Below, piece by piece: positions 1 to 15,200 of a stretch of 64,000 bases of DNA. Position numbers and translations under genes: made by a program. Source of the stretch: Mesostigma viride (Eukaryota > Streptophyta > Mesostigmatophyceae > Mesostigmatales > Mesostigmataceae); assembly GCA_009746045.1 (NCBI GenBank), contig RPFO01000276.1, forward strand, positions 1,554,824 through 1,618,823, in the 5' to 3' direction. How positions within the stretch are numbered: the first letter of the stretch is position 1; each line of letters opens with the position of its first letter. The notes beneath the pieces are model-generated. The model saw nothing but the letters and a program-made list of their open reading frames with translations. It was not told where the DNA came from and ran no database searches.

Positions 1-253
1 TATGAACTCCCCCCCTCCTCCCGCAACCACCCCTTCCCGCCCCGCCCTTTTCCCTCCAAGTTTCACCCCAGCCTTTTCACCCTGCCACAGAGAACTGAAA
101 CCAGAGCACGAAGATGCAGCTGGGATCATGCATGATGCATGTGGCAGCATGCCTCAAAATGTCCGGTTGTCAACAGCCCCCCCTGCCCAGTAGAGCGTGA
201 CACATACCCTGTAAAGGGCCCTGACAGAGCCATCCTTGCCCTGGCCAACGTAC

Positions 254-3200
254 CCTGGCCGGTAGAGCGCCACGACGGCGAATATGTCCTCGAGGCAGGA
301 CGGCGCCAGCTCGCGCATGATCTTCTTCATGCCGCTGGAGCTGTCCATCTGCGAGCAGCGACGAACCAGCGCGCATGGCGAACGCAAGGGGGAAAACATG
401 GCACGGCGGGCAGCAACAACATGGCAAATACGAGATGGTGATGAGCGCGACACGGTCAGAAGCATGGCAGGGAAACTAGCACGGCAATGGTGGCCCACAA
501 TCTCATGGGTGGGAACACCGGCAGGCATGCAGGGATTCTAGGTATCAGCTGTGTGCACGCTGGCAACAGGAAAGCAGCGGGGTGGATGGCATGCAAACTC
601 ACCCACGTGCCATGACGTCCCAGCGTCAACCCAACAAGCATGGGACCCAGTCAGTGTCCAGGCAATGCCTATCCAGGCAGTACCTAGTCCAGGCAGTGCT
701 TGTCTTTACGGCATGCCAGGGTGCCAGGTGCCACGAGCCCCAAGTTCATGGCACAGCCACAAGATCACGTGGATCGGTGCACATGGGCCGATCAACTGTT
801 GGAGCTGGGAGAGATACAGTACAGCCATTACCAGTTCACCCCCCCTTTGACGTTTAAGATTCCCAGGTTCGAGATCTTGAGGCCCTGGATTTGAACTCTA
901 CATGAAGTAGAGTAGTAGTAGAATGTAGTAGAATCGAATCACAGTAGTAAGATTCTTTACGATCGTGAGCCCTGGATTGGTCGGACCCCATTCTTAAACG
1001 TGAAGGGGGCGGTGTTGACTGTTTCTTGTCCCTGGCGCAGATTCTTGCAAGGCCAAAGCTGCCAGCTGGGCGCAGCAGCCATTGGCCCAGCGTCCCCTCA
1101 AAAGAAATGTGTTAACTTGCAACCAAGATGTCCCTCAGAAAAACGGATAAACTCACAGCCACAACAGCCTGATCACCTGATCAGAACCAGTATCTGGGTG
1201 AGTGGCCAAGACTGCAGTCCCCAGGCTCCAGGGTGCCCCACCAAGAAAGGGATGCCAACACGAGGATACAACTCCCTAGTAAACATTCAACCAATGTCTG
1301 TGCCAGACGGCATGCCCTGCATCCACAGATGTCCTAAACACCCCGCTCCGCCAACACGCCACACTCCACCCGCACTCCGCAGTAAAACATTATTTCTTAC
1401 TCAAACTCAACTAAGTACCTTCTTTAAAAATGTTTCACATGAAAATGAGTATTATATGCACAACGGCGCGCATACGCTCTTGCCTCAAGCAGGTATACTT
1501 AGTTTGTTCTAGTTTGTACCTTTAGCATCACAAGGATGCATTGCCTATTTGTTCTAGTTTGTACCTTTAGCATCACAAGGATGCATTGCCTATTTGTTCT
1601 AGTTTGTACCTTTAGCATCACAAGGATGCATTGCCTATTTGTTCTAGTTTGTACCTTTAGCATCACAAGGATGCATTGCCTATTTGTTCTAGTTTGTACC
1701 TTTAGCATCACAAGGATGCATTGCCTATTGCGGGCAGCCAAGGTATGAGTGCAGAACAAGTACAACACGAGCACCCGGGCGCGCATCACCTGGAAGATGC
1801 CGTCCAGCTCCCCGGATGCCAGCAGCGCGTACGTGGCCGGGTCCTCCTTGGGGAACTGCTCCAAGTCCGGAAGCACCTCCCCCGTGGACTCTTTGACAAG
1901 CGCCTGCGTGTGCGCGACCGTGGTCAGGTTGCGCAGTCCCAGGATGTCCATCTTGAGGAAGCCCAGCCGCTGGGGTCGCGGTGGTGGTGATGGTGGTGGT
2001 GATGGTGGTGGTGGTGGTGGTGGTGGTGGTGGTGGTGGTTCCGCACAACAGATGTTACGATGGGGGAACCAGAACAACAGAGTAGGAGCAGGTCAGCTGA
2101 GCCACGTGCATTGAACGCACAACAACAGAGACGGTGAAAAGAGAAAGGATGCTGGCTCTTGAGACACCATTGTGGCCAGCATGGTGCCCACGCAGCTCTA
2201 TACACAGGCTAAATGCCACAGACCAAATCGTACTGATTACATACAAAATGTAACATTTATTACAAAATTCTAAATTTTTGTCAACGGAACACAGTTCTTG
2301 GTCAGCGTCGACATTGGTATAAAAAGATGCAATGTGGCTTGTGTCAATCTGCCTGACCACATGTGCCTGAGTTGTCTCGAAAAAATCGCCTCTCCACGAC
2401 GGATGGATGGATATGCCCCGCACACCTGGTCTCCTGAACAGGGCGGCTGGCTGCTGGCGGCCTGTGCGGCACTTACTCTGCTCGCCAAACCGCTTGCCCC
2501 ATATCCCCAAATCCCAGCGCCCGCCATCCTGCCACCCCCACAACCCTCAACTTTCCCCTTGCAGCCCCTCACCTCTAGGTCGTCCATCGCGTATTGGGTG
2601 ACCACCGCCTGGACGTCGCCGAGGCCACGCTGAAGGGGGACCATCTGGTGGGGGGACCAAAATGACCACAGAGGGTTGGGGGGTGAGGAACCGAGGGTTG
2701 GGGGGTGAGGAACCGAGGGTTGGGGGGTGAGGAACCGAGGGTTGGGGGTGAGGAACCGAGGGTTGGGGGGTGAGGAACCGAGGGTTGGGGGGTGAGGAAC
2801 CGAGGGTTGGGGGGTGAGGAACCGAGGGTTGGGGGGTGAGGAACCGAGGGTTGGGGGGTGAGGAACCGAGGGTTGGGGGGTGAGGAACCGAGGGTTGGGG
2901 GGTGAGGAACCGAGGGTTGGGGGGTCAGGAACCGAGGGTTGGGGGGTGAGGAACCGAGGGTTGGGGGGTCAGGAACCGAGGGTTGGGGGGTCAGGAACCG
3001 AGGGTTGGGGGGTCAGGAACCGAGGGTTGGGGGGTGAGGAACCGAGGGTTGGGGGGTGAGGAACAAGAGTGTGCGGGGCAAACAGACGGGAACATATGGA
3101 GGGGGGCAATGCATTGGCACGCACACATCCATGACGACGCGGGGTGAAGGAGGGGGAAGGGCAGGCACTTCTGGAACGGGGGTCAACATGCGGGATGGAG

Positions 3201-6200
3201 GCGGGCGGGCAGGCAGGTGGGGCAGGCAAGCAGCGGTGGCCAATCCCTACAACGCCTGCGCTGTGTCAGTGTGTCCTCACCACAGCGAGGATACCATGAC
3301 AGAAAAAGCTGAAGGTATTCCTGGCAGAGTACTGAATTACGCTGGCAGCCATGTCCTGTATATACCATTTGTACCATCACGCACCATGCCGGCTATATAC
3401 CATCCGGGGCCACAATTACCAGCACTCGAATCATCACCGGTGAGCAGTACGGACACCACGCAGACATGATGACGGCAGGCAGCTGGGTGGCGGTGCAAGC
3501 CTGCGACACAAATCCGTTTGAGCTGGCATGCGTACCTTGGCCAGCGGGTAGGACGCAGGGGAGATGACCACCCCCGCCGCATGCACCCCGAACGTCTTGT
3601 TGGTGCCTTCCATGCGCTGCGCAGTGTCCACCCAATCCTTCACCTGCAGGGATGGAGCGAAAGCAACACGAGATGGATCAAGGGGCGATTCTGTGAACAT
3701 AGCGTACTTACTTGTGTGACTACTTATGATATTTTCGTGCCTGGCCAGGAGCTTAATAGTAGCAAATGCATCCCACGGATTGCTGCATGGCCAGGACGGG
3801 CAATACAAGGCTAGCGGTGATTATTCCATACAGCTACTCCCAAGTGAAGCTACGACATGCATGGTTGGGGTGCAGGCGGCGGGAGGAATCAAGCCCACCG
3901 GGCAGTACAGCAACAGTGACGGCAGTACGGCAAAAACGGTGCTGTTGCACTCGCGCCAGCTGACCACATCTCCCAGCCCATAAACAATGTACCACACTCC
4001 ACGCAGGCAATCTGAGGGGTTTCAGCAGCATGACAGCAAACGTCCTGCACGCCCTATGGACATGAAGTCACATGAAATGATCGGCGTCCAGAAGCAAACA
4101 AGCCTGGACCACAAGGTCTGGGGATCATGCACGGGCCACCCATCGCAAGGGGAAGAAAAGGATGTGCCATCGCACCCAGCCCCCGACCAGCCCCCACGGC
4201 AACGGTTACTATTGGTGCGCCCACCTCGGCGCTGCTGCGGTATCGTTGGAGGAAGTCCTTGCTGGGGGATGCCTCTGAGATCATCTCGGACAGCTTGGTT
4301 GGCTTGCCTCGCACGATGGGAACCTGGGCAGGGGGGTGCAGCCACAGCAACGGTGACAGATGCGAGGGCCCTGAGTCCGGCACAGGGGAAAAGTGTAAGA
4401 AGGCTCCATGCGCCATACCCCTATTGGCCGCCACATGGGAGAGGTTACAGCAATGAGAGTAATGCAAAACGCAACAATGGGCGGTGGCACATGCCTTGTG
4501 AACCCCTGGCGGTTCCACAAACCGCTAGCCACATGGATGCGGTGGCATTGGAAGCGATGCGTTAGAAGAATTGCTGACACGGCGTATGCCACACAAGATT
4601 GATGAATCTGAGAAAAAATGGCAACGAAAAACTGTCCAAGGCAAACAGCCACACCTGTGCCGGGCCACTACATGCAACACGGGATCCTTGCAGCAAGCAA
4701 TTGGCAGGCATAACTGGCCGGGCGATATATATACTCTCCTATACACACATACCCCGCCTGGCTATAAATATATAGCCATAGAGTCTTTACACAGTCTGTG
4801 GCTAGCATCCCATTACTACAACGACGCGTTCTTCATCCGCTTGGTTCATTGCTCACACACGGCCCTACTAGCTATACACCACGCAATATCCAGAAGTCCG
4901 ACTACACAGTACCAACCTACTAAAAACGCGGCTGCACAGTAAGAGCTTAACCTCGAACTCATGTTAAATTTTCCTATAACTCATGTATAACCCAGTATTC
5001 TTCTCCGCCTAACCAAGACCTTGCGGGTATACGTATAGGCTGGGCACAAACGCGTACCGGACATAGGATAGTACTAGCCTGACAATCAAACGGTACAGCA
5101 GTCTAACCCTACTTTTGTCTCCCTAACCCTACTTTGGTCTGGCTAACCCTACTTTAGGTGTGCCTACCCCGGCAGCATTTTTCTCGGCATAAGCCAGTCC
5201 TTGCGGGTATATGCGCTGCTGCGTGCCGAACACAGGATACAACCCGCCTACTAATATAACGGTGCTGCAGTCTAATCCTACTTTTTTGTCTGCCTAACCC
5301 ATTTTTAACGCCGTGTTCATCCGCTTGACTGAAGAGTACAAGGGTGACCTGAAGGCGATGCCGCAAGTACGTGTACGGTGAGATGTTTGGTTTGAAGCTG
5401 ACCGCTTGGTCAGGAGCCGTCGGATGGCTGCACCCTAGTGCGAACGCCAAATTTGGAAGTGCAAGTTCATGTCTTCACGAACGACACCACAACCAAAACC
5501 ACGCGCGGACACCGCTAACACGTCTGTCCTCCAACACACCCGTTTACACGCGTGGTGTCTCCAACACAGTTTACACGCCTGCGTTTTGTCGTCAAATGCC
5601 CAAGAAGAACCCTAAACAGAGGAAGGAACCGGTGAAGTGGGAGGAGGAGCACAAGATCGCCCAGAATAGGGGCCGGACAAAGAGAGCCCGATCACAGTGC
5701 ATCGTGAGCAGCTCCTCCGACTCCGACTTCTCCGACTCCTTGTCCTCTGATGACAGCGACAACGATGCCGCCAGGGGACACACAGGGAAGAATGCGACCC
5801 CCCCTCCTCCGGCCGGCAGAACCTCCATGGCCTGCAGCTCGCGGTCACCAATGAGACGGAGGAGAACCTGAGGGAGGAGGTGGCGGTCTTGAAGCAAAAC
5901 GTCGCCGTCCTCATGACCCAGTTGGGCACCAAGCTGCCCAGGATTTTCGTGGGTTTTTCATTCAGCATGTTGATCTTTGCTCAAATCACAAGTAACGAAT
6001 CTTGTAATGCAAAAAAGCTCAGCAAAGAGCGACATGCTGAATGAAAAACCCACGAAAATCCTGGGCAGCTTGGTGCCCAGCTGGGTCATGAGGACGGCGA
6101 CGTTTTGCTTCAAGACCGCCACCTCAGATGCCGGAGTTTTTTTTTTTTTTAAGGAATGAAAACTCAACAGGATTCCTTATACGGTTCTATAACTTATACA

Positions 6201-9200
6201 CAACTCCAAAGGCTTTACACAAAACTTGTTCTAGTGGGCTTTCAGGCTTTATGTGGGTTAAGCAGGGTTGCTCATAGTGGTTTGCCCACGCTCCTTGTTA
6301 TGACATGCTCACATAGGCCTTATAGCACCCACAGATCCTGCCGGATCGTTTAGCGTGTCCGAATGCAGCTGTGGCATGCCTTTGGCATGAAGGAGAAAGG
6401 GGGTCTCTGCCCTTTCTCCTGTTGTGCACACACAGGGATTAAAAGCACTTCGGTGCTCCGTGACTCCCCGACGGGAGCACGAGTCTAATTAATTAATTTC
6501 AGGCTTTACACAAAACTTGTTCTAGTGGGCTTTCAGCTTCACAACAGTCAGGAATGATGGAACATGCTAATGGGAAGTTTGCATTACAGAGCGGGCAAGT
6601 CCACCCATGGTTGCGAGCTTCCCTATGAACAGTGCTAGGTCTAACTAAAAAAGTCTTGCTCACCTTGGCTCACCCCAACATGGGGAGGCATTGTAAGTCA
6701 ATAGGATCTGCAAAGCTGAAAAATGGAAAGGTCCGCATACCCACCTAAACCCACGTACGTGCGGTATGCCAGCATCCACCAACATCAACCCACCCATCAA
6801 CTCCAACGTGCCGTACACCAGCACCCACCATCTCGGCCAGGGCCGTGGTCTCCTCGATTGGAACTCCCATCACCTTGCCCACGTCCTTGAGCACTGCGCG
6901 CGACATGAGGCGCGTGAACGTGACGATCTGCGCCACGCGGTCCTGCCCGTACTTATGCGTGATGTAGCGGATGACCTGGGGAGAGGGGGGGGGGGGGAGG
7001 TCGATACAGCACGGATCATGCCTGACTCGGCGACACCATCAGCACGTAACAACGCAAGTACATCCTCAAAAGTCTGTTACATGATGACCCACTACGAGAG
7101 TAGCATACCCTCCCAATTTTTGTTGCGATGACACACTACACCATCGAGTTACCCTCCCTCTTGCACCCTCTTGCACCCTCTTGCACCCTCTTGCACCCTC
7201 TTGCACCCTCTTGCACCCTCTTGCACCCTCTTGCACCCTCTTGCACCCTCTTGCACCCTCTTGCACGTGCTCTCTATAAGAACCAGGTTCTTGAAGCACG
7301 CCCATGCAAGTGGCCAGGAAGGAGGACAAGGGGGATAGACACCAGGAAGGAAGCAAGGGGGCCATTCGTGTCCACTCAAAACATAAAAAATCATAAACCA
7401 GTGCACCGGGTGTAAGCAAGCAAGCACAAGGGTGTCGGACAAAAGGGTGAACACCGTGTGGGCCATGCTAAGAATAGAAAGGCAGGCAAGCATACTTTCT
7501 AGCCCCCCCACGCTGCAACCAACAAGGATGTCCCTGTCTGGGTCCTTGTGAATTGAAACCCGAACCATGCTGCGATAGGCCGTGCCTATGCACCCACCCG
7601 TGTCTATGTGATTCAGAGGGTGTACAGCAGATGATAGGCTAGTCAGGCATACCATGACAAGAAAACAGAGAGACGTTTGTAGGGCGATTTGTGCAGGGCG
7701 ATGTGGGCAGGTAAGCGTGGCAGATGCGAGCACATACATACACACATGCACGCACCTCCCCCCGCCGATCGATGCAGAAGTCTGTGTCAATATCCGGAAG
7801 GCTCCGGCGCTCGATGTTCAGAAAGCGCTCAAACAGCAAGCCTGCACGGATAAAAATCATGGGATCAAGTGTGCAGGCCCATGTCCAAGGCCCATGTCAG
7901 GTCGGCAAAAAGTCGCATGTTGTATGGTACCCGTTGCCACTCATCTGCCCCCCCAGAAGGTGTCTGCTGGCCACCGAACATCAATTAGTGTGCAGATGCG
8001 TGAGGGAGTAACTGGGCGACACGTGTTTGCCTTGTAAATAGATGCATCAGGCCGCGACACACGACCACACAAGCAGGTGAGAGGACGTACATAGAAGGGA
8101 TGGTGTGGAATACCGGCATGGGTTGCTCTGTGAGTCATTGGGGATCGCAGGGGTCGCGGCTGCATCAGGTTATTCCAACGACTAGCCTTCCCTATCGTAT
8201 TTGATGAATCTTCCCTACACATATCAGAGCATAGGCTGTGTCAAGGGGACACATTTACTAAGGTTGAGTGCGATCTGGTTGAAATGGTGGTGGCTCGATA
8301 ACTAGCAAAGATTTCCTCCCCCAAGCAAGCAGCACGCGGACGGGACTACCCCATCCCTTCTGTGCTGCCACACGCCTGGGCTATGCCCGTTACTCAGCCC
8401 CACTCCATTCGAAACATAACATCAACAGCACCCTACCCCTTTGACCAACATAGCCCACGTGCCAAGCTGTTGTGGCTGGTCTGGGGGGACAGCCTAGGGG
8501 AATAAAAAGACCCCTCATCAGATGAGAGAATAAAGCGCAGGAGCGACGACGCACCATACTGAACGGGGTCGACACCTGTCAGGCGGAGCGAGTAAGCCAC
8601 CAGGGAGCCCGCGGCAGAACCCCTGGGTGTGACATGAAAGATGGCAGCATGTGCCGAGGGCCAAGCAGGGGCAGCTGTGGGGCAAGCTGTAAGCATCAAT
8701 TCCCAGAGTCAGGCCGGACATGTGCACACAGTGAGTGGGATGATCAATGACGAGGCTGGGTTGGGCAGCACGTCGTTTCACCCCCTAGACATTTCTAATA
8801 AATTGTGGGAGGTAAAATGGGAAGTCCTGGCTTTTGCCGCGCAAAACAGCACGATAGGCTGCATGTTCTACCCACTGTTGCCTACCCACTGTTGCGGCCC
8901 TGCGCCGTGAAGACAAGGCTGCATTACTGCTCATTAAACTGGGAAACGTAGCGATGCAGCACCTCTTTCCCACAAAACATTTGCTGCCGTCCCATACTAG
9001 TCTTGGAACTCCAGATCGAATATGGGTACCTTGTGTCAGGGGAATAGCTCCCCTTTGATAATACATCAGGAAAGTGCACTAACAAGATGGCCGCATATCA
9101 GCGCAACAGCTACGCGCCGGCACGCATGCCGTACCTGCCAGGGCCCACAGGGATGCCATGATCCAGTGCAAACTGGATTATGTCCCACAGGATCTGCCGC

Positions 9201-12200
9201 CCGCATCCAGGTGGCAACAAGGCGGATGATACACGCAAGCAAAGCCCGTATTGGCAAGTAAGTTAGAAAGTGAGGGGGGTTAGTGAGAAAGAAGCCAGCC
9301 ATTGCGCTTATTCATCACCCATATTAGAAAGTGAGGGGGGCTAGTGAGAAAGAAGCCAGCCGTTGCGCCTATTCATCACCCATATTAGAAAGTGAGGGGG
9401 GTTAGTAAGAAAGAAGCCAGCCGTTGCGCTCATTCATCACCCATATTAGAAAGTGAGGGGGGCTAGTGAGAAAGAAGCCAGCCGTTGCGCCTACTCATCA
9501 CCCATATTAGAAAGGGAGGGGGGTTAGTAAGAAAGAAGCCATCCGTTGCGCTTATTCATCACCCATATTTTGCCTTGATCGACAGACTGGTTAGTCCCAG
9601 CCCTTGTCATAGCCAAGGGGACATACAGTGTAGGAAACCGAGCTCCAGAGTATCGAATGGATGTTGGGGCTGAACTACATGGCCCAAGCTTGGAGAATTC
9701 TCCAGGCTGAGGGAAGATTGTCCAGGCAGAGCGTGGGGCCCTGAGTGGGCGCGCGTGTGGGTGCCTTATGTAAATTGCTTGATTGATACATGCCAAAGCC
9801 AAGGAGCCCTTTCTTGCACCAACAATGCTAAATATACTTAAACTAGTAGTATAAGAACTGAACATCGGGCATGCTGCTCCGTGAGAGTACTGTCCTGAAC
9901 ATTTCACAACATTCCTGAAAGCTCGCTATATTAGGCAAAGTGTGCTAACCAGCCTGAAAAATCCTTAAGGATGAATGGCACAGGAAGCTACGATGAGCGT
10001 TGTTCAAAAGTCACACAAACGCTTGATTCAAGGAGAGCCTATAAGTGTTACTCAACCTAAGATAGCACAAGGCATGGCAAAACCTTCTATTCGCAGCTCG
10101 TTCTGTAATGCAAGTCACTCACCAGAAAGTATGCCGAGAAGCCGCACTTCTCGATCACCTCCAACTCGTGGGTGAGGCGTTGGCTGTACTCGGGGGGCAG
10201 CTGATCTCGACTCTCCTGGTTCAACTTCTTGCAGAGCCCATCCCACGCCAGAGACTGGGGGCCCAGGTCACAGCCAGGATGGGATTGCGTGCATGCGTGT
10301 GGGCAGTGTGCGTGTGGGCAGTGTGGTGTGGGCAGTGTGCGTGTGGGCAGCATTAGGGTGGGGGCATAGGTGTCATGTGCACATACAACCACAGAGCTCA
10401 GTGGGCCAGTGTGCAGGGTCTGTGATGGGTGGCTTGAACTAAGAAGCATCTCCCCGAGCAGCATCAACCATCGTCCACCCAGCAAAGTGGGATACACTGG
10501 TGAAGTGCGTAGCATATGCCTTACAAGCCATCTATATGCCATCACGACCACCTTAAGCAATGACACCTGGCCAGCTCACCTCCAAATAGCTGGCGTGCGT
10601 CTCCTTGGCCGGGAGGTCAAAGTCGGGCAGGCGAGGCTCGCTGAAAAGGTTGTATACCTCCACCTGCCTTGCAGACACACACACACAGAGGTGTGTGTGT
10701 GGGTGTGGGGGGGTGTGACAACGTGAGTAGTCTGATGTCCAAACATGGGTCCATGCTCTCACATAAGAGACAGGGCATGCGCACAAGCAGGATGCGCCAT
10801 TTCCAAGCACAAGCCATGCACCTGCAGTAATCCGACTGGAGGGGGGGCACGGGGGGGATGACATAAGCGATGCCATCGACCAAGACCCCACGGCACAAAC
10901 ACATGAGCACAGCCACGGCGAGCAAGCTGTGGATCAGGTCATGATCTGTGCACGCATTTCCTATGAATGAACGAATCATGTTTTTGGGGGGGGCGGGGGG
11001 ACCATACATGCCAGGAATGACTGATGATGATTTCATTCCCATGGCCCAGTCCCCTTCCCCTTTCCCCTTTTCTCTTCTTCCAGGCCATTTGCTAAGTTTT
11101 CCCACTGCCATTTTGCGTGGGCATCCGATAGCAAGTGCCACCCAGCGCCTGGACGAGTTTATGCTTGCACGGCTGCAAAGAGGCGGCAATGAACCCTGCA
11201 CGCGTGGGAGACCAACGAGGTTTGTCTGCTTTCGCAGACATTTTGCAAACAAGAGCGTTCACAGACAGTGATGGACACAGTGCGGCAATCCATCACGAGG
11301 CACTGCTGGCATGCGGCCACCTGTTAGTCATGGACCGCTACCCCCCCAGGGAAGGGGAAGGCGAAGGATGTCACTAGGACCGGTGCCTTCCCTTCATAAC
11401 AAAGCTTGAGGAACTTGGCACTTGGCTTGAAGAACTTGGCACTTGGCATGCAGGACAGGAACAGGCGTGCAGGGCATGCGGCGCACATGCTCACCTTGTC
11501 TGCCACAGCGACGGTGTTTGCCATCGCCTGCTGCACGACGGGGGGCGGCAGTGACGCAAAGTTCAAGGCCAGCTCTTCCTTGGTTTGCAGGAACTCGCAG
11601 CCCCTGCAGAAATAGCCACACAAATCATTGCCCAAAGCATGATGGTGTGCGGCAGTCATGGATGGGCGAGCGACAACTGAAAAGGTTTCCATCATGGCCA
11701 TGCGTGCCTAAGAGGGCGCAAGAGAGAACTTGGTGAACACTCAGGCATGCACAGGTGATATTGAGCACAAGGACACAAATGGACGTGCTGCCATGCACAC
11801 CTACCGCCAGCGACACGTGCTTTGCTATACATAGCATCATGTGCTGTACATATCGGGTAATGGCCACAAAAAAATTAGAAGAGCAATCGTAAAACACGGG
11901 ATCTTACCACACATGTCCAAAATGGCAGTAGCCTGCCTTGGCCGGCGGCCTGGTGGGGCAGATGAAGAGCAAGCTATGACATAATCAAATGTTGGTCACA
12001 CACGCAATTGGCTTATGTCCACAGCAAACTGCTTCTTTGAGCATTTCCTTCGAGGAAATCCTCAGGTATAAAACAACATTCGGGCAAGCGTGTACTTGCA
12101 GCAGCCACCCCACATACAGACATGCTTACCCCACATACAGCGACTGCTGCATGTTCGGCCAGGGTGTCCTACTCAGGTCCTATGATTGCCTCCAAGGCCG

Positions 12201-15200
12201 CTTACCCCAAAGCACTATCCACGTACCAGCGCTTGTACGAAAAACAACCATCCATGTTCCTTGACAACGCTCCATGCTGGGGAACAGGAGGCACGAGACC
12301 TTACATCTTTTCTCGTCAGTGAATGAACGCTCCACCATCCCTAGGCACAAACCTCTAGCACGCGCTCTAGCCCTAGCCGCGCTCACACTATTCCTAACCC
12401 TGCATGCCCATGCGCGCTCCCATGAGCTGCTCACAAAAAGGAGGCGCCGCCCTTCCTTGCGCGCGACAACTCCATGGCATGCAGGTCCTGGCTGTTGACG
12501 TCCGAGGAGGATGGCATGGGGACGCCCGTCTGCATCGCATCCGGCCACAGGCGCGCAATCAATGTATAATAAAAAAGTGTCAAAATGTTGGAGCTCATCG
12601 TAGAGGCAAAGACGCTTTATCGAGTGGTGCCCATTCCTTATGTTCTTAGTTCTGCGTGTCGGTGGACCAACATTCGTAATGCTATACACAGACCGGTGGA
12701 CGTGAGGCATGGCACCGAGCGGGCCATACAGGCAGCAGACGGCGAGCCAACCGGTACTCGGTTGAGGGACTCACGGTACCGAGCATGCAAGGCCTTCGTT
12801 GATGCTGATGAACCGCGGCCTGTTGTGTGCAATTTCTGCAGATACGGGCCACGAGCACAGGGCTGCACGTGCCCACCCTTTCAAAAACATTTTAAATAAA
12901 ATGCCTGAAGGTCCCCCACATTGATGAGCGTCCCGTTTACTTAAAATTCAGAGTAACCACTGCTGCCCTATCCAGAAATGTCATGAATGGTCCATGCATG
13001 GATGCCTGGCCCACACTTACAACCTACTCCGGGACGTCCCTCCTTACGAGCCATACCTGGATGCTGACAAGCACTCGGCCTGCTTCTACATCCTCCCTCG
13101 TGGCAAAACGACAATCGTGCGTCGCAATCAGCTTGATGTCCTGCGCAGTAAGTCCATCGCCCATCGCCGGGCAAGCAAGGACACCAGGTGAGCTTCCCAA
13201 TGGCTTGCAAGAAACAAGCACGCCGAACAAGCACTGGCGACGTCTTGTCATTCAGCGGTAATGGGAACTGAAAACAAAGACATACAACGTAGAAGCGTGA
13301 CCAGGGACGTGGCAAAAGCGGCGAGATAGCAGGGTATCATTGCCAGTCAAGGTTGTACATTCGCACGATATGAAAGGGTTACCAACAAGGCGCGGCTGTG
13401 GTCGCATCCAGCACAGATGGCGATTGGGAAAGTACGGGACGCTAGGGAACTGGCAGCGGTGGTGGCACAAGTGTGTGGATACACAAGGGTGCGGCACTCG
13501 TTGTCCGGACTAGGGATACTGGGACACCTACCGCTGCAGCATCAAGCATCGCCGCAATATCGGGAATAGCAGGTGGCCCCATGCATGGTTACGTTGACAG
13601 CAGCAAGGGTCGCAAGTGTGTGAGGTTGCACTCAGCTGGCTTCAACACACCACCCTGCACGGTAACTTTTTCTACACAGAATCATACCAGCACGATTGCT
13701 TATACTCAGGGCGCAACTGCTGGCGCTCCACAAGGGGCCACCCTAACACAGAACAAGGCCTGTTGCCACTGCTGGCAAAATGTTGGGCCCAAGTGGCCCC
13801 TGATGGTAACCGTGGGGTTGTGCCAAAGGGGCTTGTGAAAGCGCCGTGAAAGGTACATGGGATGCATCACCGGAGCATTCAACGGCTATCAAATGCACGC
13901 CCCCCGCGTGGTGGTGCACAAGCACCATTTGGTGCGTGCTGCTCTTTAAAATATTGCCATAGATTCCATGTTGTTCGACCCAAGAGATGGCAGGTAGGAA
14001 AAGGCAGCCTCCTGAAAACCTCGTTGGCCAATGTCCGCAGTTCTTTACAATATTGAGACACCCCATGCATTGTCAGGCATGGACACTCTCCCAGGGCATT
14101 GACACATCCATTTTCAATGCTACTGTAAGCGCCCACCCTTCCTATGTGTCTATGGGTTCACCTACTCCCACCTCCCACGCTTCCGCTATCTCCTTCCTCC
14201 CTCCTCCCCTACCACCTTCCTTCTACTTGCATCCCTACCATCTGCGACGCAAGCTCCACCAGTGCCTCGCAGACAAGGCCCTCCTCGTGCGTGCCCTTGT
14301 CCTGCAGCATCAGGTAGAAGTCATCTCCAAACGTGTCGCGGTACCTGAGGGCACCGGCCCGGCGCAGGCGGATGCCAGAAACCATGGTGCACAGGCAGGA
14401 ACCGTCAGGCGGGTGCATGCCCCCGACACTTTGCGGGAAACGCTGGCAGAGGATGGCCCGATGCATGGGCGGCGGCACCCATCTCACAGCAGAGGCAACT
14501 GCCGAACGAAACTGAACCAGGAAGAAAATCATCCTAATAAGAGAACAAAGAGAGGGCGTGCAGATAGGTATGCAATGGGAAGGTTCCACGGAGGAACGAC
14601 AAGAAGGAACAGGGGACCATAACAACGCTACGCGGCAATAATGACCATAGCAATAGTACATAGTAGTAATTATAATAACGAGAAATGTCCAGGGATGCCG
14701 CAACGGTGAGAGAAGCTAGAGCGCCCTCCCTGCTTCTCGTTGTGTATAGGGGGTTAGGGTTCCTTTATTGGTACCCACGTGATGCAGTCTACTTGCTAAT
14801 TATTTAATGAATGAATGAATCGGGACGGCAGAGAAAGGGGCGAGCGGGGCACATACCAGCTTGCAGTCTCCATCAATTCGTCAGGTCGCTTGTTCAAGAT
14901 GGCAGCACCCAGCTGCAGGGAGAGACGCGGCAGAGAAGCCACGTCATAGTGGCCACAATGCAGGGTGCACGCACCGCAAGGTAAACAAGGAATAGGTGGC
15001 AACAAGACTATATAAGGTGGACTAAAGAGGTTGAAACAACAGGTTAGGGTGGACCAAATAGGTTGCAGCAAGAAAAACGGTTGGAACGAGCAGAAAGACA
15101 GAAAGACATGTGTCATACGGACGTATACCAGGACATGAACTCGTGGGCGGTAGTAAGTACGGCGAAATGGCTGAGCTTCGCCCCCTTTCCATGCCAACAC

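Noticed and set aside
1-253. A further DnaE exon at the left edge (GGGCAG acceptor near 188)
   Set aside because: The frame after the acceptor does not give the expected residues after LYRPG, so the next exon is taken to lie outside the window.
2681-3063. CRISPR-like array
   Set aside because: Direct units abut with no unique spacers, in a eukaryotic intron. The same holds for the other short-period arrays.
14748-14760. Telomere-like GGGTTAGGGTT
   Set aside because: A single occurrence with no array.
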